DNA of 26,312 nucleotides from Dictyocoela muelleri (GCA_016256075.1 SDVU01000034.1:1-26312), one strand, 5' to 3'. Counted from the stretch's first letter, positions 9,224-18,799 are shown. The notes: a model not told the origin generated them from the sequence alone. Program-made: numbers and translations.

Positions 9224-9290
9224 AGATTATAAATTTAATATCGATTCAATAATAAAATTTTTAAAATGCAATTACCTGCCATTGTTACCG
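9224..9290. repeat. 67-bp direct repeat, copy a
   Basis: AGATTATAAATT, ATATCGATTCA, TTTTTAAAATG and ACCTGCCATT occur here in the same order and spacing as at 9941-10007. The two copies lie about 717 bp apart and bracket the MITE and the GC-rich hairpin. Confidence 0.6.
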
Positions 9291-9623
9291 TTAACCGTCG
9301 TTTCGCCACTAATTTCTTTTTCATGAGATAATTAAAATTTTTATAATAAAAAAAAATCAAAAAAAATATAATTAAAATTAACATTACAAATCAAAAAAAT
9401 AAAATTTCAAAAATGGAACTGAAGCAAAAAATAGAACTGAAATAGAAAATCAAAAAATTAGAAATAAATTTTATTTAAAAACCAAAAATTTTTATTTAAA
9501 TTCTTTGATTTTCAACTTTGTGGAAATGATGTTTTAAAATTCAATACCATAAAATTCTTCATATTTCAAAAAAAAATTGAAAATTATATCATCAAAAACT
9601 TTATAGTTATTATTTATGTACTA

Positions 9624-9824
9624 CACTGGTCAACACTCTCAAAATTTTTTGTTGGGAAAATAATAAAATACATGCATAAAATGATATTTTGGGAGTTAAA
9701 TTAGTAAATATCAGTATTTTTATGCAAAAATATAAATATTTACGAAATTAACTCCCATAAATACTGCTATATGTATGTATTTTATTATTTCCTCGACAAA
9801 AAATTTTGAGAGTATTGACTAGTG
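9624..9824. mobile_element. 201-bp palindromic MITE with TA target duplication (Tc1/mariner-like)
   Basis: CACTGGTCAACACTCTCAAAA at 9624 is mirrored by the inverse ending CTAGTG at 9824. Both outer sides are TA (9622-9623, 9825-9826), the target duplication of Tc1/mariner elements. The arms remain complementary almost to the centre (about 97 bp each), with AAATTTTTTGT, AATAATAAAATACAT and GGGAGTTAA conserved in both. It has no coding capacity, so it is a non-autonomous foldable element. Confidence 0.75.
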
Positions 9825-9887
9825 TATTTCCCTTTATTTTAACATTTTATAATGTTTCATAAGGGCCAAAAAATAGTGACAAAAAAA

Positions 9888-9918
9888 CGGCGTCCCACCA
9901 CTAAGTGGCGGAACGCCG
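9888..9918. other. GC-rich hairpin in AT-rich DNA
   Basis: CGGCGT...ACGCCG encloses CCACCAC-TAA-GTGGCGG, giving a 12-13 bp stem with two mismatches and a TAA loop. It stands out sharply from the surrounding AT-rich sequence. It may be a transposon end or a structured RNA, but there is no supporting context. Confidence 0.6.
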
Positions 9919-9940
9919 GCAAGCTCTTACACTCTCAAAA

Positions 9941-10007
9941 AGATTATAAATTCGATATCGATTCATGAATAAATTTTTTAAAATGTAACCACCTGCCATT
10001 ATTACCA
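9941..10007. repeat. 67-bp direct repeat, copy b
   Basis: Partner of 9224-9290, differing at roughly one base in eight. Confidence 0.6.
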
Positions 10008-10039
10008 CCCTTGTAGTCTATTTTGAAAAATAAAAATGT

Positions 10040-10489
10040 GCCAGATATCTCAGTGATTAACACACTTGAATGTAAAATTTAAGTATTAATGTTCAAATTC
10101 CGCTGACGTCAATTTTATAAATAATTAGAATTGACATTAAGCGGTCAATGACTATATAGATATAGTAGTAATATAGAGTTTTTCCAGTGGGCTATAGATG
10201 ATTAGGACTTGGTCTAATATGACGGTGAAGTAGAAGGATTCTCTATGTGAGTATGAGTGCGGTGACGTATCTTGGGGAAATAATTAGTGAAATTAAAAAA
10301 AACATGAAAAAGCCTTTAATTACCTGTATCCTGCTGAGTGATTAATAAAACAAAAATCGTGTATACAGCTAAGCCTTCGGTATCTTAGAAGAGACGTATA
10401 AACTGAACACAAATAATCAAAGGTCTAAAAGCTATTTTAGGACATAATTCTTCGGGTTAGCAATTATGGATATTGTCAGCATGTAATAT
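10040..10489 (+). repeat. tRNA-headed SINE, copy 2
   Basis: The copy begins GCCAGATATCTCAGTGATTA, a tRNA-like 5' end with an A-box-like stretch. A CTTGA...TTAAG anticodon-arm-like pair and GTTCAAATTC (B-box-like) follow. The body and the 3' end TTGTCAGCATGTAATATT match the copies at 603-1038 (reverse) and 13465-13915. Recurring phrases are GACATTAAGCGG, GACTTGGTCTAATATGAC, GAGTGCGG-GACG and AAGAGACGTAT. No target duplication was recognised for this copy. Confidence 0.75.
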
Positions 10490-10748
10490 TGTTGCGGTAT
10501 ACACCGTAGTTGCTTTTATGGTACCAAGATTTGTGTTAAATAGATTCTTGTAGAATGAATTTAATTTAATTTTCTTTCTTGATTCCCTGACATGCAGACG
10601 AAATTGTCTGCGTATTTATACTTTCACTGATTTTTTTTATAAATTTATTAAAAATATTGGAATGTTTAGGATCATGTTTATTTTTTTAATGTCTGTTTTA
10701 TATTTTTTACGAAGATTTTAAATATGATTTAATTTTAATAATCTAGAC
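10490..10748. other. Gene-free AT-rich spacer
   Basis: Nothing recognisable was seen between the SINE and the hAT element. Its last eight bases form the target duplication of the hAT insertion. Confidence 0.6.
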
Positions 10749-12767
10749 CAGTGTTTCTCAAGGGGGAGGGGTCGATATCAACCCCGGGGTCGTTTCGTTT
10801 TTTTTGGGGGTCGTTTTTGATTTTTTAAATTTATTTAATTTTTTTATTTAAGGGTAAACACTGAACGAGAAAAAAACAAGGATGTATATTGAAAAATATC
10901 TAGAATATAGTTTTATACCATCTCTAAACAATCCTGTGTTGACCTTTTGTTTTTTTTGTGTGAAGGACTTTTCAAATAGAATGATGAAAATCGGTTCAAT
11001 TCAGAAGCTTTTTCAAAGTCTTCACGCCATTTAATCATCTCAAAATTTAGATGATATGGTAAAACTTAAAGAAAAATTAGTTTATCGTAAAACAATCAAA
11101 TACTTTGTATAGGGAATGGAAGTTGAAGATGATGGCTTGACAAAAATTCTTATGAAATATCTTTATTTATAGCATAGAACGGTAAACAACATACTATTGG
11201 TGAGGATCTTATACAACCAGCAATGTGTAGTTTCTTACGAAATGTTCTAAAAATTGGAGAAACTAATGGAAAGAACATTTACTTAATCAATGATACTGTC
11301 AGAAGAAGAATATATGTTATGTCAGAGAATTTATAATCGAAACTTGTTATGATTCTTCAAAAGAAAAAATTTTCTCTTCAATTAGACGAATTTACAATAA
11401 GAGATGGTGAGGCTTTGCTCATTGCTTATGTTAGGTACGTTCAGGATGGAAAATTTAACGAAAAAATGTTATTTAGAGATCCTTTGAAGGAACTACAAAA
11501 ACAACAGATATTTTTAATATCATCGATGTATACTTATCGACTAATAAAATACCCTATTCAAACATTTTATATTGTGCAGCTGACGGCGCTCCATCGATGA
11601 TTGGCAAAAAGCGGTTGTCTTCAATAAATTAAAGAAAATTTTCTTGAAATTGTCATTGTTCATTGTGTGATTCATCGTGAAAATTTGGTTGCAAAGAAGG
11701 TTTCGTTGGAATTAAATCAGATTATCTGGCAAATATTTTGCCCATTAATAAAATTAAATCTAATTCATAAACATAAAAAATCTTTAAACAATTCACCGCA
11801 TCTATTGACATGGTTCATTTTAAATTTTTTATGCACACCGAAGTTCGTGGCTTTTACGAAGGCATTGTTTATTACGGTTTTCTAAATTATATGAATCAAT
11901 AATTGAATTTTTTAAGGAAGACGAAAATATATCTCTTCTTGCAACTGAAGATGGTAAAAGCATGACGTTCTATTCGACTGATATATTTCGATGATTTAAT
12001 CTTTTGAATAAACAACTTTAGAGTGATAATGCGACATTGCTAGATGCAAAGCAAAAGATATTTCACTTTGTTTCCATTATAAAAAAAACTATGTTGTAAT
12101 GTAGAACGAGGTGATTTTTATAATTTTATATTTCTTTAAATGTTCAAGGTTTCGGAAAGAGTTAAAAAGATTATCTCAAATATTTTATATATACTTTGAA
12201 CCGAGTTTAATCCACGATTCCACGATTTAAAAGTTCTTTTATATCTAGAATGGCTTTTAATTCCTTTTAATGTTGATATTTGTAGATTAAATGAACAAAT
12301 TCGAGATGAAATCATTGAATTACAAAACAATGAGATTTTAAAAGCAACATACAATCAAATTGGTTTATTAATAATGCTTTAAAACACTGTTTCTACTATA
12401 TTTCCTTAATTCATAAAAAGCATAAATATCTCACACCATTTTCATCATCTTACTTTGTTGAATGTGGATTTAGCGCACTTTGCGAAATAATTTCAAGAAA
12501 AGAATAGTATCGATATTATATCAAGAGGAGATTTACGGCCAAACTTTAAAAATAAGATCAGATATTGAGGATATTTGTAGCAGATATTATAAAAGATAAT
12601 TTTGACTAGTATAGATTATAATTAAGTTTATTAATTAATTATTATATTAACAACTTTATTATTTTAAACTAATTTTTTAATTTACAAACAGTTTTATCTA
12701 CAGGGTGTCGTCTACAGCTTCAAGGGTTAGATCAGTCAAATTTTTGGATAAATGCTGAGAAACACTA
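10749..12767 (+). mobile_element. hAT DNA transposon of the ZBED5/Buster-like type, broken
   Basis: The left end CAGTGTTTCTCA at 10749 is mirrored by TGAGAAACACTA ending at 12767. The flanking octamers ATCTAGAC (10741-10748) and AACTAGAC (12768-12775) agree at 7 of 8, the 8-bp duplication expected for hAT. The left end continues into GGGGGAGGGGTCG, a GGGGTCG style common in animal hAT elements. Inside is a broken plus-strand transposase. The 2.0-kb span is slightly short for an intact member. Confidence 0.85.
10880..12600 (+). pseudogene. hAT transposase, ZBED5/FAM200-like, multiply frameshifted
   Basis: Recognisable blocks in order are as follows. A degenerate BED-finger-like amino end lies at about 10890-11030 (CFFCVKDFSNRMMK). 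FSLQLDEFTI and YVRYVQDGKF, around the first catalytic Asp, lie at 11370-11450. ADGAPSMIGKKR lies near 11580-11615 and HRENLVAKK at 11670-11700. The C-terminal dimerisation block VECGFSALCEIISRK lies near 12460-12500, followed by IDIISRGDLRP. The pieces sit in different frames with several stops (open pieces at 11349-11600 and 11667-11885), so it is inactive. This ZBED5/FAM200/SCAND3-like lineage is best known from animals. Its presence in an otherwise microsporidian-looking window hints at transfer from a host, which is inference. Confidence 0.75.
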
Positions 12768-12924
12768 AACTAGACCATTTTTATATTTCAATTTTAGAAA
12801 TCAATTGTTTTATGAAAATATTGAAAATCCTGGAGCAAATTCAAGAAACATGGAGATTTCAATACGTGTTTTTATAGTCTATGCTCACCCCCCCTTTCTA
12901 AATAGTTTGAGGTTTCTCAAACCG
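12768..12924. other. Short spacer, nothing recognised
   Basis: AT-rich with one C run (ACCCCCCC near 12890). It may be the 3' flank of the Ty3 fragment that follows on the minus strand. Confidence 0.4.
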
Positions 12925-13054
12925 ACTTAATCAATTTCTTTCCCGAGATGTTATGGGTATTATTACCACTTTTTGTGATTAGTTTTATCGTATAGGGGCC
13001 TTTGTACTTCTGTAGAACCTTTTCTTGATGATGCGTTTTTAGGTAAATTTCAAA
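12925..13054 (-). pseudogene. Ty3/gypsy integrase C-terminal fragment with GPY motif (fossil)
   Basis: The minus-strand translation contains VLQKYKGPYTIKLI, the GPY/F module at the carboxyl end of many Ty3/gypsy integrases. The fragment ends at the edge of the foldback element. A short minus-strand stretch on the far side (about 14370-14440, FKKVKEAEGYHTSY) has the style of the integrase segment expected before it, so the foldback element probably inserted into this fossil. It is a small piece of a broken element, not clearly part of either larger Ty3 copy. Confidence 0.65.
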
Positions 13055-13063
13055 GTTTTGCAA

Positions 13064-13215
13064 GTAATGAGAGCCCTCTTTTCAATTAGTGAGAGCCCTC
13101 TTTGCAATTAGTGAGAGCCCTCTTTTCAGATAATGAGAGCCCTCTTTTCAGTTAGTGAGAGCCCTCTTTTCAGTTAGTGAGAGCCCTCTTTTCAGTTAGT
13201 GAGAGCCATTTTTCA
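13064..13215 (+). repeat. 22-bp tandem array, left foldback arm (7 units)
   Basis: Seven imperfect copies of AGTTAGTGAGAGCCCTCTTTTC, some with TTTGCAATTAGT instead of TTTTCAGTTAGT. The last unit is truncated. Confidence 0.85.
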
Positions 13216-13464
13216 AAAAAGTATTTTTTTACGATAAAATATTACCCCCTAACAATGCCCACAAAATAAAAAGGAAAAGCAAAGGAAACGCCTTGAGGTG
13301 TTGGGTAGATAAAGATTGGTCAGGGTATTATTTATCTGCAATTTAAGTAAAAGTTTTATTTTTTTTTATAAATACAATTATTGACATTAGAGTTTTAAAA
13401 AATCCTACAATAAATTGTGAGAAAATTTTTGTCAAAAAAAAATGTTTTTTATAAAAAAATATTT

Positions 13465-13915
13465 GCCAGATAGCTCAGTTGTTAACACTCTTGAATGTAA
13501 ATTTAAGTATCGTAGTTCAAATTATTTAAAATCACTTTAAAAAATAATGATGGAATGACATTAAGCGGCCCAAAACTATAGAAATATAGTAGTAGTAATA
13601 TACAGTTATTCCAATGTGGTATAGTTGATTAAGACTTGGTCTAATATGACAATGAAGCTGTAGGGGCTCCCTTAGGTGTGGGGATGAGTGCGGAGACGCA
13701 TCTCGACAAAAAGTAGCTAAAAATATAAATTCATGAAAAGCCAATAATTACAGTATCTTACTGAGCCATTGATAAAACAAAAATCGCGTATACAGCTGGG
13801 CTTCTGGTAGTTTAGGAAGAGACGTATTATTGGAACATCAAATACAAAGGTCGCAGACCTGATAGGAGACCACTCCCTGGGTTGGCAGCTATGGATGTTG
13901 TCAACATGTAATATA
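13465..13915 (+). repeat. tRNA-headed SINE, copy 3, with perfect 15-bp target duplication
   Basis: TATAAAAAAATATTT occurs at 13450-13464 and again at 13916-13930, exactly bracketing a 451-bp unit. It starts GCCAGATAGCTCAGTTGTTA (A box TAGCTCAGTTG) and ends GTCAACATGTAATATA. A long A/T-rich duplication of this kind is expected of target-primed reverse transcription by a LINE enzyme. The B box is degenerate here (GTTCAAATT). The unit lies exactly at the centre of the foldback element, so the SINE landed in the palindrome loop. There is no ORF with recognisable content. Confidence 0.85.
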
Positions 13916-14187
13916 TATAAAAAAATATTTCGAACCAAATATGTTTTTTTGTACATTTATATTTTTTGGCAAAAATTTTCTCATAATTTTATTGTAGGAT
14001 TTTTTAAAGGTCATAATGTCAATAATTATATTTATAAAAAATAAATGAAACTTTCACTTAAATTCCAGATAAATAATGACTGGCAAACCCTATCTCTACC
14101 GAACACTTCAGGGCGTTTCGTTAAATTTTTTTATTTTCTGGGCATTGTTAGGGGGTAATATTATTTCGTAAAAAAAATAATTTTTTG

Positions 14188-14362
14188 AAAAATGGCTCTC
14201 ACTAACTGAAAAGAGTGCTCTCACAAACCGAAAAGAGAGCTCTCACTAACTGAAAAGAGAGCTCTCACGAATAGCAAAGAGAGCTCTCATTAACTGAAAA
14301 GAGGGCTCTTACTAATTGCAAAGAGGGCTCACACTAATTACAAAGAGGGCTCTCACTACTTG
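14188..14362 (-). repeat. 22-bp tandem array, right foldback arm (8 units)
   Basis: Eight imperfect copies of the complementary unit GAAAAGAGAGCTCTCACTAACT. Variants include GAGGGCTC and GAGAGCTC. The array has diverged somewhat from the left arm. Confidence 0.85.
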
Positions 14363-14668
14363 CAAAACCCTTTAATAAGACGTATGATACCCTTCGGCTT
14401 CTTTTACCTTTTTAAACGTTCTTTTCATGCTATAAACGGCAATCCTGAAAATGTTACGGAGTTTTTCCAGACTGCCTTTCCGGAGAAATATCCGGAAAAT
14501 GCCAGGGAAATTCTTTTAAGTTAAACAATTAAAAACATGGTTTTTGATATTAAAATAATAAAATCAAAGAAAAAAGGTAGTTCATTATGATTTTTTTACT
14601 ATAATAAAGACAGAATTTATAGAAAATACATTAGCTAAATGTGTGTTAGAAGAGACTGTTCGTGAAGA

Positions 14669-14745
14669 ATTAACATTGACCTTCAATGTGAAGAAATTAC
14701 AAAATATGTAGGTCACTGGCATTAAAAAAGAGAATAAGAGACCGC
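14669..14745 (+). repeat. Direct repeat within the MULE, copy a
   Basis: It shares GAAGAAATTACAAAATATGTAG and AAAAAGAGAATAAGAGA with 16268-16343. In one frame both read EEITKYV followed by KKRIRDR-like residues, so the repeated part appears to be coding. Confidence 0.7.
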
Positions 14746-14748
14746 ATG

Positions 14749-14779
14749 GATTTTTTTCACCAATTGGTGAAAAAAAATC
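14749..14779. repeat. 31-bp palindrome TTTTTTCACCAATTGGTGAAAAAA
   Basis: CACCAATTGGTG is flanked by seven T and eight A, with GA and TC further out. It is a near-perfect palindrome lying directly after direct repeat copy a. Confidence 0.7.
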
Positions 14780-15229
14780 AATATTCTCAAAAAAATCATA
14801 TAAGATAGCGGATTTTTTTAAAATAAGAACCCTGAAAGTTTTGAAACATTTATTTCTGATTATTTTATTACATTTTTTTATAAGAAACTTGAATGCAATC
14901 GAATATTGGAGATGCCGTAATATGAAATGTAGAATTTGTGGTCATAATAATATAGAATACGTTTATGGTTCACAAATAATATAACAATAAAAAGTCAAAA
15001 AACTTCTAAAATCATAAAAAATACTTTAAAGAACGTAATAACAGAATCTAAAGGTTTTATTTATAAATATAACAAAGAATATTTCTGTATTAGACGAAGA
15101 ATTTTTTACCGACTTTTATACGTTATAATACATAACAGGCCGGAAAATATGGGAAAAAAACGAGATATAAAACCAACAATGTAAATTTTAGCAATATACC
15201 GGAAGGATTAAATGGTGAATATTAACATA

Positions 15230-16262
15230 AAAACTTTCTCAGATATGATAATAAAAGCCTGTATTGTATTTCAATATTCTGACATTACCGACTATATTTT
15301 GTAGGTGGTGAATTATATTAGTTAATGGGTGTTTTTGGAGTGTCTCGTAACAATTGTATCACTTACATACATTCAAAGTAATGATTTTAGGCGATATTGT
15401 TTTCTCTCGTATATATTTTGCACCTAAATAAAACGGAAGCTTCTTATTTGAAATTCATTACTATTTTTAAAACTTTAATAAATATTTCTGTTTTCTAAAT
15501 TATTACGGATTTTTAAATAAGATCAATAAATGTACTAAAAGCTTTTTTGAAAGTATGATTTTCGAAATAATTTTTTTTCGGGGCCAGACAGTATATGAGA
15601 AGTTGAGGCTGTGGTCCCTCTTCACTCTATAATAATTATGGAAGTTTTATAATATTAAAAAATGCATCGTAATTTACATAAATTCCCACGGAATGTGTTC
15701 CTGCATTCTTTTCTTTGTTATACGAAAACTTACTGCTCAATAATCTGGATACTCCTAATTAAAAAATATTTCGAATTATAATATATTGGTGATAAATCCG
15801 TATCATATATTTATTCTATTTATTTTTATAATTGTTATTAAGAGTTTTTGATGCCATCCTCGAACGATCAATTCTTTTTAGGCCTAGTATATAATTTTAA
15901 ATACATTTTAAAGTGTGGCACATTTTAACTTGGAAAAATTTACTGACTTGTTAAGACAGACAAATTAAAGTAATAAGACGTAATTTTACAATATAGAAAA
16001 ATAATTATAATTAACGAGATTTCATAACGGAAACTCTTTTAATCTAAATTTTGAAAAATTTTAAAAGATATAATGAACTAGAATTTATTGAAATTCTAGG
16101 TAATTTAATGTTTTGGAAGATCGATAATTACGTTTTTAAAAAAAAATGAATTCGTTATATTCTATTTTTGCTTTTAACGAAAAATCAATAGGAGTTCGGT
16201 AATTTTTAGCAAATTTTTGTGAAAAAAATTCCAATATTTTTTTGGTGATCAAATCCCTGCCG
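15230..16262. other. Non-coding interval inside the MULE
   Basis: About 1 kb without recognisable coding separates the finger-bearing part from the catalytic part. A GC-richer hairpin candidate (GGGGCCAGACAG with CTGTGGTCCC) lies at about 15583-15620. It may be another insertion or the seam between two nested MULE copies. Confidence 0.4.
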
Positions 16263-16267
16263 TGGAG

Positions 16268-16343
16268 AATTCACATTAACTATCAATCTGAAGAAATTAC
16301 AAAATATGTAGTTTACTGCATGAAAAAGAGAATAAGAGATTGC
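16268..16343 (+). repeat. Direct repeat within the MULE, copy b
   Basis: Partner of 14669-14745, about 1.6 kb downstream. Confidence 0.7.
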
Positions 16344-17712
16344 TTTAGATGAGTTTTAATAAAAAATCAAAACATTCTTCGCTGGAAACATGTGCAAATT
16401 TTAATGATGTTTTTTCTAAAGAAGTTATACTATTAAATGATAACGATAAAAATTATATAGGCAATTATGATAACATAAGAGACTATTTCTTCAAATATAG
16501 GTCTTCTGAAAATCATAAAAAATTGGTGTTTATTATCGGCTATTTAATAATTTAAATTTACTTTTTAGGGAAATATTTTTTTTCACTATTTTCTGATACT
16601 GATAATCAAGGATTATATGTTTTTTACAACAGAGAAAACATTTATATTCTTGAAAAATCTGATGTTTGTTTGTCTGATGGCACGTTTTATACTGCGCCGA
16701 AAAAATTTTCTTAGGTCTATATAATATTCTGTTATGTATTTGGGAAAATCGTTTCTGCTATTTTTATATTGATAAAAAGAAAAACACAGAAGTCATATAT
16801 TTCTGTATTTGAAGTAGTCAAAAAATTTGTTTAAAGACATCCAACAACAATAATTATTGATTGGAAATTACTGTTTATAATTCAATTTCAATAGTATTTC
16901 ATAATACGCTAATATCGGGTTGTAATTTTCATTTTAATCAAATTATAACCAAATTTATGATTGAAAATAAAATAATCGATATTTATAAAACAGATTCAAA
17001 TTTTAGAAAAAACGTAAAATATTTATTGGTGTTAGCATATTTGCAGACAGAAGCGGTAAAATGAGAATTTGAAAAAATATCTGCAATAAAACTTGAAAGT
17101 GAACCTTATTTTATGATAATCGCATTTTTCGATAAAAATTTTATCAACAAAAAACCTATATAAAAGTATTGGTGTATGGAGCGTTTATCAAAGAGTGAAA
17201 GATGATATCCCACAACAACTAATATTTGCGAAGCATATCATCTACAATTGAATTAGAAAATGAAAGAAAACAGCCTTCTCTAGAAAAAATGATTGATTTA
17301 TTCAAAAAGGGAGAATTAAGAGTGCGTATAAAAATTCAAAATAATAAAGCGGGTCTATCAAAAAAACTAAAAATAAAAAGTTTTATTAAAAATATTTATT
17401 AAATCACAAACATTACGATTTATTTGAATTTTATGATTACATAACGAAATACATTGAGGTTTTTATTAAATAGTTTTAATTTATCTTCATTTTTTAATTT
17501 TTTAAGATTTATAATTTTAATATCAGAAACAATGGATATGTAATTGTTTGTAATTAAAAAAAAATCACGGCATTTTTCTGGATATTTCGCCTTAAAGGCA
17601 ATTTGAAAAACTCCTCGGGCGTTTTTACGAATTCAAATGTAAGGTCTAATCCTATTTAAACATAACTGTTTCTATAAACTAGAGATATTGTTGGCAGAAA
17701 AGGTTAATTTAA

Positions 17713-17875
17713 TATTACAGCCTTTTTCATACTTATAAAACCCTTTTTGCAAACTTAAAAAGCCCTTTTTGCAAACTTATAATACCCGTTTTGTAAACTT
17801 ATGAAACCCATTTTGCAAACTTATAAAACCTTTTTGAAAACTTATAAAACCTTTTTTGAAAACTTATTGTTGAAT
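17713..17875 (+). repeat. 22-bp tandem array AACTTATAAAACCCTTTTTGCA (about 7 units)
   Basis: Seven imperfect copies of a 22-bp unit lie just outside the right MULE TIR and before the second Ty3 element. The unit aligns with the foldback unit: both have a CCCT-T-TTTGCAA core followed by a TTA step, and the period is identical. The two arrays appear to share ancestry. Confidence 0.75.
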
Positions 17876-18018
17876 ACTGAGTTATTAAAATAAGTTTTAG
17901 ATTTATAACATGATACATATTAAGAAACATATTATGTATCGCAAATGTTTGTTGTTACTGGGTATCCGTTGATAAGGTGTTCCATAAATAAATATATGTT
18001 GAAAATTAGGTAAATACG

Positions 18019-18750
18019 ATGGTTAAAAATAATTCTATTTATCGTAAGTCTTCTAAAACGTACCAAGAGTATAGAAACTCATTTGGTACAGAAAGCTTAC
18101 ACGCATCTGTATCTCAGTTAAATAGTTCCAGAAACACCAAAATGGGTCGAGCTGCTGAAAAAGACGACGATTTGATTGGGATTATATTTTATAAAATAAT
18201 AGAAAGACGGGAGTGCGAAATAAACTTATTCATGATTGAAGGTTCTTTTGGATTTGAGAAGCATAGTTTACGCGAAAAAATGACTGCCGTGATAAACAAA
18301 AGTTGCAATTAATTACATGAATGGTTCTATACAATGGGTATAGAAAATGGATTACCCACGAAATGGCAAGATTTTAAAACTATATTTATCGAATCTTGTA
18401 TTAATGAAGGTATAGATTCTTTTAAAAAATTCAGAGAAGAAAAATGGTTTTCTTTTGTTAAAAGATTATATGAATTCGCGAAATATAAGAATATAGGTGA
18501 CGAATCATTAAAAAAAAAATTAAAGAAGTTACATGCACCTAAAGAATTTCAAATACTTTCATTACTCCAAATATTTCTATTGATTATATTGTGACAATGA
18601 TTTCTGAATGAGAGAAACTTCATATATTCAATAAAAATAATAACAACTTTAAAGAAAAAGTATAATTAAAGACTCAGACGTATATTAAAAAATGTTTTTC
18701 ATGTGGCGAGCCCGGTCATTTTGCCTATATGTGTTATAAACATAAAACAG
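18019..18750 (+). pseudogene. Gag region of Ty3/gypsy element B (fossil)
   Basis: The first stretch shares the GFEK-SLREKM block with gag of element A. A following stretch (LPTKWQDFKTIF and onward) has the helical, charged look of a Ty3 capsid region. A CCHC knuckle, CFSCGEPGHFAYMC, lies at about 18693-18734. Broken. Confidence 0.75.
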
Positions 18751-18799
18751 TAAATAAACATAAAGGAAATAAAGATTTAAACATGTGTAACATTGAACA

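Larger units (their letters stand above)
13055..14368. mobile_element. Foldback-type element with 22-bp tandem repeats in its inverted arms
   Basis: Two long inverted arms (13055-13464 and 13916-14368) mirror each other. Both begin GTTTTGCAAGTA at the outer edge, then carry an array of 22-bp units, then share TATTACCCCCTAACAATGCC and ATCCTACAATAAA towards the centre. A SINE occupies the centre with its own target duplication. Without it the element would be an almost complete palindrome of about 850 bp. Long TIRs built of tandem subrepeats are the hallmark of Foldback elements, which are linked to the MULE superfamily in Drosophila (FB-NOF). No transposase lies inside. No clear target duplication was found. 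Confidence 0.75.
14880..17460 (+). pseudogene. MULE transposase with FLYWCH-like finger, broken
   Basis: Recognisable pieces are EYWRCRNMKCRICGHNN near 14900-14955 (FLYWCH-like: YWRC then C then C-x-x-H) and KNTLKNVITESKGF near 15020-15060. The MULE core follows. It has SDGTFYTAPKKF (first catalytic Asp) near 16674-16710, HPTTIIIDWKLL near 16838-16870 (second Asp region) and CNFHFNQ near 16921-16941, the C-x-F-H-x-x-Q motif diagnostic of MULE transposases. Open pieces at 16349-16555 and 16861-17064 lie in the same region but other frames. Several stops and frame changes and about 1 kb of intervening non-coding DNA make it inactive. Confidence 0.7.
14440..17635 (+). mobile_element. MULE (Mutator-like) DNA transposon, broken, TIRs of about 130 bp
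   Basis: The inward-reading end at about 14450-14580 (GGAGTTTTTC, TGCCTTT, GAAATATCC, GAAAA-TGCC, AAACAATTA, TGATATTAAAAT) is mirrored at about 17510-17630 in the same order. This gives TIRs of around 130 bp, which is typical of MULEs. Between them lie a FLYWCH-like finger and a MULE transposase core. The outermost bases and the 8-11 bp target duplication could not be fixed. An internal direct repeat (14669-14745 and 16268-16343) and about 1 kb of non-coding DNA (15230-16262) suggest a composite or nested structure. Confidence 0.75.

Noticed and set aside
12136-12354. Minus-strand ORF inside the hAT element
   Set aside because: Antisense to the transposase remnant with no similarity of its own.
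13532-13956. Minus-strand ORFs across the SINE
   Set aside because: They lie antisense within the tRNA-headed repeat and do not recur in its other copies; artefacts of the repeat.
13064-14362. 22-bp periodic arrays as a CRISPR
   Set aside because: The units are contiguous tandem repeats without unique spacers, are mirrored on both sides of a palindrome, and sit among eukaryotic transposons.
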